A stretch of DNA of 64,000 nucleotides from Botryosphaeria dothidea (taxonomy: Eukaryota; Ascomycota; Dothideomycetes; Botryosphaeriales; Botryosphaeriaceae), in contig WWBZ02000002.1 in NCBI GenBank assembly GCA_011503125.2, positions 248,001 through 312,000 on the forward strand. The letters are read 5' to 3'. The notes beneath the pieces were generated by a model, which was given only the letters and a program-made list of their open reading frames with translations, ran no database searches and was not told where the DNA came from. Each line of letters opens with the position of its first letter. Positions within the stretch are counted from its first letter, which is position 1. Positions 10,826 through 21,530 of the stretch are shown piece after piece. A program made the translations under genes and the position numbers.

Positions 10826-12717
10826 ATGTCGGATCAACAGACGACAGATGGGTCGATACCAGAGTCAGGCTCACCTCACCACACATCACAATCAATACTC
10901 GCCATTTCGGAATCTAAGTCTTCCACCGACCCCGGTCAAAGCCTAGACAGGCCCAATGGTGTAAATTCGACTGCAAAGAAACATTCGACGGCGAAGTCCA
11001 CCAATGTTCAAAAACCAGCGACATCGGCTTCTAGCAAAAAGAGTTCCTCAGCTCCCAAGCCCGCCGAGAAGTCTAAACCCGCTTCCCAGCCAAAGTCCAC
11101 AAAGTCAGGCCCTACAGCAGGCGCAGCAGGTGCTGCGAGGACGTCCAAACCAGCGAAGCCAAAGCCAGCCGCTCCTATGCTGGAAGCCCTGAAGAGTCCG
11201 ACTACTCCAAAGCCAGCGGCTGCCCACAAGCCCAGCAAAGCATCAACTTCGAAGCCTGCAGCGGCGAAGGCATCATCCTCAAAGACTGTGGCAGCGACCA
11301 AGAGAGCTTCAACTCAGGCGCTCACGACGAAGACCCGCAAGCCCCGCCCGAAGCCGAAGGAATCCACCCCAATCCCCACTGCAACTCACCTAACCATGTC
11401 AGATGGCAAAGTCGATCGAGAGATCTGGCAACCTTCGGATGGTAACGGTGACCCTTCCCCGGAGCTCATCGAGAAGTACCGTTCAAAGAGGAACGGACAC
11501 CCCACGTGGAAGCTGTACACAGGACGAAACGTCCCAAAGAACCCCACAGATACGAACCCTCCTTGCTTCGTGGTGCTCGACGATAAAGCGGACTGGACCA
11601 TTTTGAACTCGAAGAATTGGACCAAGCATGAGAGACATCGAAAGTGGCCGTTCGATTTCACGCCGCAGGGTCGTATCAGCCTTCAGCGTCCCAATCGCGG
11701 CAGGCCGGCGTATGGGAGGGATGGCACCACGTACGCTTCTGTGCCCAAGCAGAAGGGTGAGAAGTATTGGCTCCATGGCTGCCACGAGCCTCCGAAAGCC
11801 GATGGACGTATCTCTCCGGCACCGACGGCTGCTGGTGCTCCTGGAGACAATCAGATCGCAGCTACTCCTCCATCTTCTGCACACCTTGCGCCTCTGACGA
11901 CGGCGGGTGGTTCGCCAATGGGCGAGCAGTCACCCCTTGAGCTGCCTCCATCCACTGAGCTTGCCACCGTCAACCCAATGTGACGCCTGTGTCCGCTTCA
12001 ACCACTACTCCCACACCTGCTCCGCCGCCTGATTGCATCACACCTCCTACAACAGAGTCGAGCAGCCGGACGTCGTCATCTCCGCGGCCAAGCGTCGTGG
12101 GCTCGCCCACCCAAAGACCTCGTGCCACCGTATCACCCTCTCCAGGCCCTTCAGTTCAGGCAATCAAGCGATCTGCTTCCCCAGACCACCCCGCTGCTAC
12201 ACCTCCTAAGCGCCAGCGCAGATCGCTCGTCCCGCTTGAAGTTCCCCCTGATCTCGCCAATCGGGATAGTCAAGTGACCCAGCTTCAGAAAGCGCTACAG
12301 GTAGTTGTTAAGCGCGAGTCCGAAACAGCTAACGAGAAAGCGCGCTTGGAGGCGACAGTCGCAGTCCAGCAGAAGACCATCGCCGAAAGCAGGGGTCGTC
12401 TGGAGGCATTGGAGAGGAAAGCCAAGGCGTTCCGGGACTTGGCCATGAAGCTATACGCCCGCTCGGTGGACCACTCGAATGTCTTGGTGGATAGGCACAC
12501 GGCTATGCTTGGTATCCTGCAAGGTGTGGAGAGTCTCAAGGCCACGGCGGAAAGGTTGGCAGTGGGCACGCGTAGAGAGATAGCGCCGACAGAAGCGCTT
12601 GAGGGGGAAATCGGTGCAGTGTTGGATCAGGCGGAGCAGGGAATGAGGGCCCAGGGCCTGAGCGAAGAGTATGAAGTTTTCGCTGACGAGGCGATGAACT
12701 TGGATATTGAAGAGTGA
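10826..12717 (+). CDS. Unrecognised Lys/Ala/Pro/Ser-rich protein with C-terminal coiled coil; reading frame broken near 11.98 kb
   Basis: No family recognised. Two open frames follow each other. Frame 1 runs from ATG 10826 (or 10754) to TGA 11981-11983; frame 2 is open from 11959 to TGA at 12715-12717 and has no ATG of its own near its start. Frame 1 has a basic, low-complexity N-terminal half (repeated SKPA, KSKPA, PKPAA) and then an ordered block around 11400-11790 rich in Trp and charged residues (ending KYWLHGCHEPPK). Frame 2 is Pro/Ser/Thr-rich with a nuclear-localisation-like PPKRQRR, then a heptad-like coiled coil (12270-12450). I think they are one protein joined by an intron of unclear borders. 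The candidate acceptor is CAACAG ending at 12055, with CTGAT upstream. Candidate donors are GTGGTT at 11907 or GTGAGA at 11757, both frame-compatible. The alternatives are a one-base assembly or mutational frameshift. Confidence 0.55.
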
Positions 12718-12992
12718 CTCGATGCAATGGACTTGGACATCTGAGTTATGAGAAGAGACTTCAGCGAAGGAAAGAAAAAGTTAGTGCTCAATGGCGTTTG
12801 GATGGCAAAGGGCCGTTTTGGCGGCTTCAGGAAAAAGGTATTACGGAACAATGGTTGATAGATGAATTGCAGGTCTCATAGCGATTAGCTTACAGATACC
12901 AAATCAATGCGGGGATTCTAGGGTACTTCAGAACTAAAGCTGTGACGTGGAAACTTTCTGCTTATACCACACGCCTCGCCGACGTTCTTATT

Positions 12993-13079
12993 CGTCCGGA
13001 GTGGAAGCATTCGTCCGGATGCGAGTGTTTCTTTTTGGTGGTGACATTCACGCCCGGAAGAATGCTTCCACTCCGGACG
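12993..13079. repeat. Dispersed hairpin element, copy B
   Basis: An 87-bp inverted repeat with the longest perfect arm pairing of the family. Left arm CGTCCGGAGTGGAAGCATTC starts at 12993; the right arm ends GAATGCTTCCACTCCGGACG at 13079. These 20-nt ends are exact reverse complements. The loop is AT-richer. It differs from the other copies in carrying an extra CGTCCGGA outside the GGAAGCATTC core. Confidence 0.85.
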
Positions 13080-13140
13080 CGTTTTGAACGCGAACGATTA
13101 AACTCTTTAACTGGGCATCCTTTTCAGAAGCGCCCTTTGA

Positions 13141-13222
13141 GGAGAGTCGAAGCAGTCGTCCGGACGCAAGTTCAACATTTTTCTGAGGACAACTACGTCC
13201 GGACGAATGCTTTCACTCCCCA
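13141..13222. repeat. Dispersed hairpin element, copy C
   Basis: An 82-bp inverted repeat only about 60 bp from copy B and in the same intergenic gap. The left arm is GGAGAGTCGAAGCAGTCGTC followed by CGGACG. The right arm, reversed, reads GGGGAGTGAAAGCATTCGTC followed by CGGACG. The arms match except for a few bases, and both end in the palindrome CGTCCGGACG. Confidence 0.8.
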
Positions 13223-13347
13223 CGGGCATATATACGCAGTTTAGCACATGCTACCATAAGGAAAACGCAAAGGCGCAAAGCCCACATTAACTTAGAGCAC
13301 ACTTCGATTCGGCAAGACTCTCATCATCATTGACCCTTCCAGTCCCT

Positions 13348-16108
13348 CTACAACACCTCTTCAATGCACTCCGCACCCTCAACAGCAACCTCACTCTTCC
13401 CCGGCACCCTCACCACACCCTTCGTCCCCTCCACACCACACACCTTCACCCTCACTCCCCCATCCTCCTCCTTCCACCAACCCCCGTCAACCCCCCCCCC
13501 CCCACCCGGCACTGGCACGCGCCCTTTGACCCAGTCCACATCCACCACCCCCGTAACCGCCACACTCGGCTCGAAAACCCATTCCACAAACCCGGGCCGC
13601 GTCGCCCGAATCCCCAAAACATACTCACTCAACACATATGTCGGCGCGCCGCCCCACGGATGCGCATGGCTGGTATACGTATCCAACCCGGGCCGGCCAT
13701 CGCCATACACGTACTCCCACGCACTCCCCGTCGCATACCGATCGTCCGTCACCATCGCGGGCCACAAGCCGTCGAGCAGCACCGAAACCGCCTCGGCGAT
13801 CGCGGCCGCGTCCGTCGCGCTCGCGCTCGCCTTCAGCAGCGCCTCGAGCAAGAAACCGGAGAGGTTGGGGGACAGGGACGTCTCGGTCGCGGGCGTCGCG
13901 ACGCTCGAGTCCTGCTTGTACCCAATGCCGAGCCGGAGGTCGGCCAGCGCCGCGATGGCGCGGGCGCTGCGCTGCTCGTCGGCGATGTCCGCGAGGATGG
14001 CGAAGGCGGTGCCGGTGATCGACGAGTTGCCGAACGAGTCGAGCGACACGGCATAGGTCCCCGAGTCCTCATTCCAGAGCTGTGCGTTGACGGCGTCGGC
14101 GACGCGCTGTGCGGTCGCGGTCCAGGTGGACGCGGTGCCGTTGTCGCCGGTGGCGGAGGCGAGGGCGGCGGCTTTGCGGAGAGCGTGGACGAAGGCGGAG
14201 GAGGGCGCGGTGCCGTTGGAGGCGCCGAGGAAGACGGCGCCGGGGATGGTGCCGGGGGTGATGAGGTGGGAGGAGGTGTCGATGAGGGGGAGGAGGGCGG
14301 AGACGAGGGTCTTGAGTTGCTGCCAGTGGGCGGTGAGGAAGGCGAGGTCGCCGCTGAACTGGAAGTAGTCGGCGAAGGCGATCAGGTAGAGGAATTGGTA
14401 GTCAATCAGGGCGTAGCCGGCGGAATCGGTGCCATATTTAGGAGAGGCGCCCATGGCTGCGGACATGCCCGAGAAGCCGGCATAGGAGGAGCCGTTGGGG
14501 GCTTGCCATTCCAGGGCGTAGGAGAGGGTTCCGGTTGAGAATTCGGAGCTGTTGGTGCTGGCACCGATGATGCGCTGGGTGTGAGCATAATCGCCGGTCC
14601 AGACCAAGCGGTCTCTCTTCGCGCCGTCCAGGCAGACATTGTGGATGTTGGGAGCAACACCATATTCTTCGAGGACCGAATCGTCCTTCAAGTCACTTTG
14701 GTACAGAATCGTGCCGTTAGAGGCCTCGACGACCACATTGGTGAAGTAAGCTTCTTGATCCTGGAATGGCCCAAAACCCCAGGTTCCTGCTGTCTTGTCT
14801 CCCGAACCACCACGAATGTCTGCCCAACCACCAAGGCTGTTTTCGTTGGATACGGAAATTGGGTCGCTTCCATTGATCGACACTGCATATCCAGTAGCGT
14901 TGATTGCCGTCGAAATCTCGTACCATTCTCCTTCCTTGATATCGATTGGCACTGGATACTGGATGGTTGGACCCGTTTCCAACGTTGTCTGGTTGACCAA
15001 GCTCCAGCCAAAATTGGTGACAAGGGTGTTGGGTGGCAGAAGTGTCGTGTTGGTGTTGAGGAAAGTGCCCTCAGGATATTCGCTAGTGAGCACGAAATAT
15101 TCTCCATATCCTTTCAGACCTACAGCAGTCCTCCAACCTGTGCCACCGCGCCCAATCTTTGTGAAAAACTTCAGAGTGTAATTGCTGAAAGAGGTTCCAA
15201 GAGTAGACTGAGCAGGAGCTTGGCCGCGGATAAGAGCGCCATCATCAGTGATCTCCCAAGTGGAGGGGGCTGATCCACTGGCAATGCAGGATTGCTGGGT
15301 TGACCGTACCCCCAGCGCCCAGATCTTGTTGTAAATCTCGTTGGAACTCTCAAAGTATCCTGGCAAGTTCTCCATTACTCGGACGTCGTTTCCTGTAGCC
15401 ATTCCGGCTCCGCAGAAAGTCAGGCTCCCTTCTCCCAGGAGCTTGATGGCTTGCCATCTCTGGCCGCCCTGAATGAAGAACGACTCCAGACGCCCGGAAG
15501 AAGTGACGTTGACCGCCTCGACCCTGAAGGTGTTACTTAGGCCATTCGAGTAAGTCCATGGCCCGTCAGCTTGCGGGAGGTCGAGGCTAGCCTTTGCCTC
15601 AGAATATCTGCTTTCAATCTGAATACCGGCGGCAGAAAGATTGGAAACTTCAATGAACGGGAATCCTCCGATTTCAGTGAGGTAGTCCAGCGTTACCACC
15701 GGATTTGCCGCAGTAAGAGTCAAACAGGTTGACTAGGAGAAATTGGCGGTAGCGGACGAGTTCGCAAAGCTATATTTTACTGGGTATACATCGGTTTTGC
15801 TAGAAATCATTAGAACGAATTTTGAAGCACAGAAAAAGTTTTGCTGACATAGATGGTTGTGATCCGCTTCAAACACAGACATCCTGAAAAGTCGGAACTT
15901 CCGAGCCGTCCAAGGACAGATGCCCCTGACTGTGATTGACAATGTGTAGGATTCTTTGTCACAACAAGTATGCAGACCTCCAGGAGGGAAAGAAAGCTTC
16001 GAAGTCGAACCGAGAATGCACTTACGCCGAAGAGTTTGTCACCGCCACTGCCGCGGACGTCAGTGCAGCAAGCAGCAGGCACGCTGAAGTCGGAATTGCC
16101 GGGGCCAT
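13348..16108 (-). CDS. Secreted GH78-type alpha-L-rhamnosidase-like glycosidase; in-frame TAG or 48-nt mini-intron near the N-terminus
   Basis: Extracellular enzyme predicted to release L-rhamnose from plant polysaccharides or glycosides. Exon 1 (16108-16026) encodes a clear signal peptide (MAPAIPTSACLLLAALTSAA). Intron 1 is 16025-15800 (GTAAGT ... CTAAT ... TTCTAG). Exon 2 starts at 15799 and stays in frame with the main 790-residue block, except for a TAG at 15735-15733. The frame is restored if a 48-nt segment 15780-15733 (GTAAAA ... CTCCTAG) is an intron; otherwise the gene is interrupted. The main block has hallmarks of fungal six-hairpin rhamnosidases: LDYLTEIGGFPF, IQGGQRWQ, DGAKRDRLVWTGDY in the catalytic module, TYTSHAHPWGGAPTYVLSEY, and a C-terminal beta-sandwich. 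A C13 tract at 13491-13503 encodes Gly5 near the C-terminus. Confidence 0.8.
13491..13503. repeat. C13 homopolymer inside the rhamnosidase coding sequence
   Basis: Thirteen consecutive C on the plus strand, read as Gly codons on the minus strand (PVPGGGGGVDGG). It lies about 50 codons before the stop. Homopolymers of this length are prone to replication slippage and sequencing error. Loss or gain of one base would replace the last ~45 residues. Confidence 0.9.
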
Positions 16109-18248
16109 TTCGAGCACTTCAAGCAGAGAGGACAGTCCAGTAAGGACAGAACAAAAGGGGCGACGAAAAGAAGCTTAAATGGGTGGTCGCCAGCAGTTCG
16201 GGCGAGTCCCTGTTAGGGAAGGGGCCCTTTCATACATCTCCACCGGCTCTAACCGTGTGTTCATCATCACGGACATATCGGCAGGGCTTCGGCGAAACAA
16301 TGTCGTACTTTGCAAGCTCTGACTGGAGAAGAGATGGCATGGTTTGTGGGGGAGGCGTTCCTGAGAGTGCGGGGAAGCAAAGGCCTCATCGATATATAGG
16401 CCGCATCCGTACTCGTTTTGAGATTCTACGAGAAAATACGGGCGTCTGGTTTTAGATGCGTCCTGTTCGCCTGCGTCAGATTCAAATGGTGTGCGACTTC
16501 CCTGTCAGCCGGTAAGCGGAGCTCGGAGTAGTGGCGGCTGGGTGCTGCCAGTTCCTGAGTTCCTATTAGCCGTGGAGCACCGCTCTTTCACCTGTTGCGG
16601 GTAGATTGCCGTTGGGTTGATCGATTTCGGCGGGACATGGACCGAGTTGCTGACTCGGTACCCGCGACGGTAGTGAAGGCCTTGGCGGGCTGGGACGCGT
16701 CATGATCGCCTCCGAGCTTGCTATAGATCGTGCCGGTGTCGCTCATGGAGAAAGGCGGGGCCTGAGACATTGCTCGAAAGGAAACAAATGAAGAAATGGT
16801 GTCGTGGAAAGTTGAAGGCAATGAGAGTCACTTCCGGACTTTGGCCGCTGGTGCAGAAAAGGCACCGATCCGAGATGCCGCACCCGCACCCCACAAACAC
16901 GGAGTTCGCGGGGTGCATGAAGCGCAATTTCTCAATTGGAATGTTCAAACATCTGGTTCTCAACTTTTCGTACGGATGTCGCCTCGGTACCGAAACCTGC
17001 ATCATTGTCCCGAGTCCCGAAAGCACTAACGGCATGTGGGCAATCGAACCATGTGGGCATCCGCGGATTTGTGGTCGCCAGTGGACAAGCTCTGTAGTTC
17101 TGTGGCTTACACTGCTGGAAGAAGCACAGAATGCTAAACAGCGCACCAAAATTAAAATAGAAATAATGATCCTCGTACTCGAATAGATGTCCATGGAAGC
17201 GTCAGTGGAGCAGCGTAGCCATAGTCAATCGTCAGGAGGACAAACACGAGCCCCGAGCCTCTAATTTGCTACACAATATCAACGTACCGTATACTGCTCG
17301 CTGAGCTGATGAGCATCTTGTATCCATGCTTGGTGTGTGATTAAGACCCTTGGTTTTGAGGTCGTTTTTCCCCACAAGAATGTGGCTATGACGTCCAGTA
17401 TATGATTCAGATTTTCCAACTGGGGTGTTTCAACCCCCAGTCTTTCGACTTCTTGGATACTCTGGGTCCGACTGCTAAAGGAGACACTCTAGAATCGAGG
17501 AGTTTTAGTGCCATTGGGAGGTCATTTCCCGGAGTCTCTTGGTGGAAAGCCGGAATTTGATCAACAAGTGGTGCGAAGTTGGAGAGCTGGTAAATCAACA
17601 CCAATGCCTCGAAGCGTGATAATCCATGCGGGACCATGGCCGTTAGTAGTGAGGATGAGCAACGATGGGAGACCAGTGCGACAATGACTAGCCAAGAAAG
17701 CAGACTTCATATTTGGTACTGCGACACAACACTGCCGGGCTAAGCATGGCTGGGTGCGCGAGCACAGTCACATTTGGGCATTTCGATAAGTAGAAAATAC
17801 CTTTTAGTGGACGAAATACTGGACTCCTGCATCGTGACGGGTATTCCGGCAAGGCGCAGAATGAAGATAGGAAGAAAAATAGTGCGTAGGTTCAACGAGT
17901 GGGGCGGAAGAGAGCGGAGTGTGGGGTTGAGGATGAGGCTTGCTTTGCGGAAATGAAGGCGTCCGACCCAAGGCTATCGTCGGCATCAGCACGCACGATG
18001 CAAACAGAGAGAAGCGGAACAAGCGGTGGTGCGTAGGCTTTGAGCCAGGGCAAGGGGCTATGCCCCGACAGGCAAGTGCAGCCGAGCAAAGCCGACGATA
18101 AGCTGTTGATAGCTGGGGAAGCTCACGGCTCGCGCCCCAGCCCTCCGAGCTACTACTACTCCTCCACTCTTCGCCATGTCTTTCTTCCCTCTCTTCTACG
18201 AGCTTCTGCTATTCTCCTGCGACGCTCTGGCAAGAGAACCGCGCAACA
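16109..18248. other. 2.1 kb divergent intergenic region, rhamnosidase / amidase
   Basis: Contains the promoters of two divergent genes. Short ORFs occur on both strands (for example minus 16588-16821 and 16721-17194) but show no domain, no plausible splice extension and no codon bias, so I do not call them. The last 75 bases hold an upstream ORF described separately. Confidence 0.5.
16392..16397 (-). promoter_or_regulatory. Possible TATA element of the rhamnosidase gene
   Basis: TATATA, symmetrical, 284 bp upstream of the signal-peptide ATG at 16108. The distance is long for a fungal 5' leader, so this is only a candidate. Confidence 0.25.
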
Positions 18249-18265
18249 ATGGTATACCCTCTTGA
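18176..18265 (+). other. Upstream ORF overlapping the amidase start codon
   Basis: ATG at 18176 opens a 29-codon frame (starts MSFFPLFYELLLF) that stops with TGA at 18263-18265. This is 17 nt past the amidase ATG at 18249 and in another frame. If the transcript starts upstream of 18176, scanning ribosomes meet this ATG first, which would reduce amidase translation. The transcript start is unknown, so this is a candidate regulatory feature only. Confidence 0.4.
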
Positions 18266-20142
18266 TTACTTCCAGCATCGGCGCGATTGGTACGTGAGCG
18301 TGTTCCCCGCATCTTCCCCGCGCCGAACAGACCCTTGATCTCCGAGTCAGTTGCTCACTCTCCCCAGCCAGCGCAAGCAGGCAGAACGTGCCTCCAAGAT
18401 CGCAAAGCTCCCTGCCGAGTACCAATATCCTCTGCTGCCCTCCGAGCGCACTATCCTGTGCAAACCGATCCAAGAGCTCGTCAAAGAGGTCCACGGCCAT
18501 GTCACCAGTCCCGTCGACATCCTGCGCACCTACTCCAAGGTTGCCGTCGCCGCACAAGAAAAAACAAACTGTGTGACCGAGATCCTGTTTCCGGAAGCCG
18601 AGCACTGGGTTGAGAAGGGCGAAATCAACCTGTCCGGCCCGCTCGCTGGTATTCCCGTGTCACTGAAGGACTCCGTTGCTGTTGGCGGCTTCGATGTGAG
18701 CGTCGGATATTCGACCAACACCGGAAAGCCTTATGAGAAGGATGGCTCTATGGTCCGTCTCCTGAAGGATGCCGGTGCCATCCCCTTTGTCAAGACCAAC
18801 CTGCCTGTCACTCTCTTGTCGTTCGAGTCGACCAACGATGTCTGGGGTCGGACCACAAATCCCCATAACAGCAAATATTCTCCCGGCGGCTCGACTGGTG
18901 GAGAGTCGGCCTTGCTTGCTTTTGGTGGTAGCCGCATTGGCATTGGCTCAGACGTTGCCGGCTCCGTAAGAGTACCTGCTCACTTCTCCGGCTGCTATTC
19001 GCTACGCTGCTCCACTGGTCGCTGGCCCAAGATGGGCATGAATACCAGCATGCCGGGACAAGAAGGCATCGCTAGTGTCTTCAGTCCCATGGCACGCACG
19101 CTCAACGATCTCCACTACTTCACTGCAAGCTTCATCGGCATGAGGCCTTGGACATACGATCACACCGTCCATCCGCTTGAGTGGAGAAATCACGTTACCG
19201 AAGAATACTTGGAGAAGAAGAAATTCCGTGTGGGTGTGATGAGAACGGATGGTGAGCCACCCGCGACCACCAGCACGTTGATTTACTTTGTACTGACACC
19301 CGACTAGGCGTTGTTGACCCATCACCTGCCTGTGCCCGTGCTCTCCAACAGGTCTCCGCCGCCCTCAGCGCCGAAGGCCACGAAGTCTTCGACGTGACAC
19401 CTCCCTCGCCTTACGAAGCCTTGAAGATAGCTGCGCACCTGCTCAACTCCGACGGCTGCCGCACCTTCCTGTCTTTCTTCCGCACGGGCGAGTGGAACGA
19501 CCCCGGCGCCGCGCAGATGAGCTTCTACATGAGCCTACCCCGGCCCCTCAAGTACCTGCACTACCTGTGGGTCAAGTACGTGCGCCGCGATCCCTTGTGG
19601 GCCGACCTCCTCGGCGGCTGGCATGAGAGGAGTGCCTATGAGCACTGGCAACTGGTCGGCAAGCGCGAGGCTTACAAGGCGAGATGGCACGACTGGTGGG
19701 AGCAGGAGGCTAAGATGGACTTTTTGATCACCGTTCCCAACGCTACGCCCGCTGTCCCCCATGATGGCATGAAGGATGCTGTCAGCAGCTGTGGTTACAC
19801 TTTCCTGTTTAACCTGGTAAGTCTCCATTTCGAGGACACCGCTTCAGGGTTTTCCTGCTGACATTCCACCCAAAGCTCGATTACACATCTGGAATCCTCC
19901 CTGTCACGCACGTCGACCGCGTGCTGGATGTCTTGCCGGCCTCATTCAACTTCAAGAAACTCAACGGTGTCGCCAAGGGTGCTTACAAGCACTACAACGC
20001 TATCAAGATGGAGGGACTTCCCGTCGCCGTGCAGGTTGTCGGGCAGCGCCTTGAAGAAGAGAAGGTTCTCGCCGTCATGGAGAGGATAGAGGACGCGCTG
20101 GAAAAGAATGGACAAAAGTACCAACTGCTCGAGGTTGAATAG
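18249..20142 (+). CDS. Amidase-signature family hydrolase (acetamidase / fatty-acid-amide-hydrolase-like)
   Basis: Serine hydrolase of amides. Exons 18249-18289, 18368-19251, 19308-19816 and 19876-20142 give 566 residues. The start was chosen because the short first exon (MVYPLDYFQHRRD) joins exactly to CQRKQAERASKIAKLP, a usual amidase N-terminus. The catalytic Ser-cisSer-Lys triad is complete: Lys114 in VSLKDS, Ser189 in PGGSTGGES and Ser213 in SDVAGSVRVP. The spacings 75 and 24 equal those of Lys142, Ser217 and Ser241 of mammalian FAAH. The residue after Ser189, often Ser, is Thr here. The C-terminal segment (MEGLPVAVQVVGQRLEEEKVL) is typical. There is no signal peptide, so it is probably cytosolic. 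The substrate cannot be read from the sequence. Confidence 0.93.
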
Positions 20143-21066
20143 ATCTGAGGCCTGCTATCAATGGAGATCTTCTTCACTTTGACCAGTTGAACCTCATCAG
20201 AAAACAACGAAGTGGTGGCCAGTCCTTCATAATAGGATGCAAGCGAAGAATTGAGAGGAGCGGAATGGGCCGTCCAAAATATAAGGTAGGGGAATGGACA
20301 AGATACCCTCGGGCATCTACCGAGACTTCGGCAGTTGTTTTGCCAAATGAAAACGTGGCGCACCGGCACCGTTCATGCACCCGGCAGCTCTGGCAGCGGT
20401 GCGTTTCCATTTTGGAGGGTTGAATTATTGCCAAGATCCGTACTCTCATCATATAGTTGAGGCTGAACTCTGAAAAATGGACTATGGTGTCGAAAAAGGC
20501 CAGGTGCCAAGGCACTTGTTTGAGATAAGAAAAACTAAAGACCCTTCTATACATGAGTTAAGGCGGTAAAGAAGTTTTAGCGCACGCCACAGTCACGTTG
20601 TCAACGTCCGACTTGTAGCCAAAATACGAGGCGAAAACACAGAGTACGAGTGCTAGCGCACTTTGCGTAATCGGAATGTGCCACTGCGTGCTTCTTTTGG
20701 AAGAGCCGGTGGGAGAGACGTTCGTTGTCCGAACTTGGGAGCATCCAGAACGATAGCAACCTACGCCGGATTCTTGTGAGCCAGGAGGGAAATCTGCGCC
20801 GGACGATGCTGTACGAAGACGGCTTCGAGCGACCAAGGCGCCAGAGCCTCCATAAGCCAGAACATGGTTCCAACCGACTGACACAGACACCTTGGTAGAA
20901 CTTGGCTGCATTGGCAGGCTATCTGTAGGCATGTCTTCAGAGAATACTTAAGGCAAGTAAAGCACCAAGAATCTCCTGCATCATCAAAAGCTGGATCATC
21001 ACTTTAAGGCATTCCACCACTCCGACACAGCATCATCCCTTCCTTCCCGGACATCGTTCTTCCAAA
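20143..21066. other. Intergenic region between amidase and secreted Cys-rich gene
   Basis: About 0.9 kb. A 124-codon minus ORF at 20558-20932 has a hydrophobic C-terminal stretch but no signal peptide, no homolog I recognise and no codon bias. It remains an unsupported ORF. The 120 bases before 21067 are C/T- and AC-rich leader-like sequence. Confidence 0.45.
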
Positions 21067-21530
21067 ATGCAGCTCTCTTACGTCCTCCTCGTCACGTCTG
21101 CGTATGTTCAACAATTTGCCTTCCGTGTTCGGGCATAGAAAACTGACATGAACGACAGGCTCATCAGCACCGGCTACGCCAAGAACTGGCATTTTTGCAC
21201 TTGCCGCCAGGGCCGTGGAGTAATCGCATTGAGCGCCATCACCGACGCCGCTTGCAAGAAGAACCGGGGATGGGGAATTGCCGGTGCCTTTTGGAACGGT
21301 AAGCATCCGTTGAACGTATCCCCAGCAAGACGGTGCTAATCTCAAGAATAGATCACCGCAACTACGAAGGATACAACGGCAACTGGTGCGTCGCAGACAC
21401 CGGTGAGAGACGCAGTATCAACGGACCCAACTTTCATGGGTTCTGCCGGGATGCTGGCGCTGTTGACTCATGCTGCGTCCTGACGGATGTTACCAACACA
21501 TTTGTCACTGACAGTTCTGATGGCTGTTAA
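21067..21530 (+). CDS. Small secreted cysteine-rich protein (effector-like)
   Basis: No family recognised. Exons 21067-21101, 21159-21298 and 21352-21530 give 117 residues, and all three junctions have good GT-AG signals (GTATGT, GTAAGC). Residues 1-19 are a signal peptide (MQLSYVLLVTSALISTGYA), split by intron 1. The mature part, about 98 residues, has eight cysteines in the order CxC, C, C, C, CC, C, the last one being the C-terminal residue. An even cysteine number suggests four disulfides. Size, secretion signal and cysteine content match fungal effector or antimicrobial candidates; that role is inference. It lies isolated in gene-poor DNA next to the amidase. Confidence 0.8.

Larger units (their letters stand above)
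12718..13347. other. Convergent intergenic region with two hairpin elements
   Basis: Sits between the 3' ends of the coiled-coil gene and the rhamnosidase. Its main content is two neighbouring copies (B and C) of the dispersed hairpin repeat. No coding signal is seen. Confidence 0.65.

Noticed and set aside
13330..14538. 402-codon plus-strand ORF opposite the rhamnosidase
   Set aside because: Composition is extreme (Gly/Glu/Arg runs) and mirrors the codon bias of the real gene on the other strand.
16588..17194. Minus-strand ORFs in the rhamnosidase-amidase gap
   Set aside because: Tested as exons of one gene; no frame-compatible splice pairs with recognisable sequence.
18176..18265. ATG 18176 as the true amidase start
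   Set aside because: Its frame stops after 29 codons. Only ATG 18249 with donor GTACGT at 18290 joins in frame to the conserved CQRKQAERASK segment.
20558..20932. 124-codon minus ORF with a C-terminal hydrophobic stretch, possibly GPI-like
   Set aside because: No signal peptide, so a GPI signal makes no sense; no conservation clue. Left uncalled.
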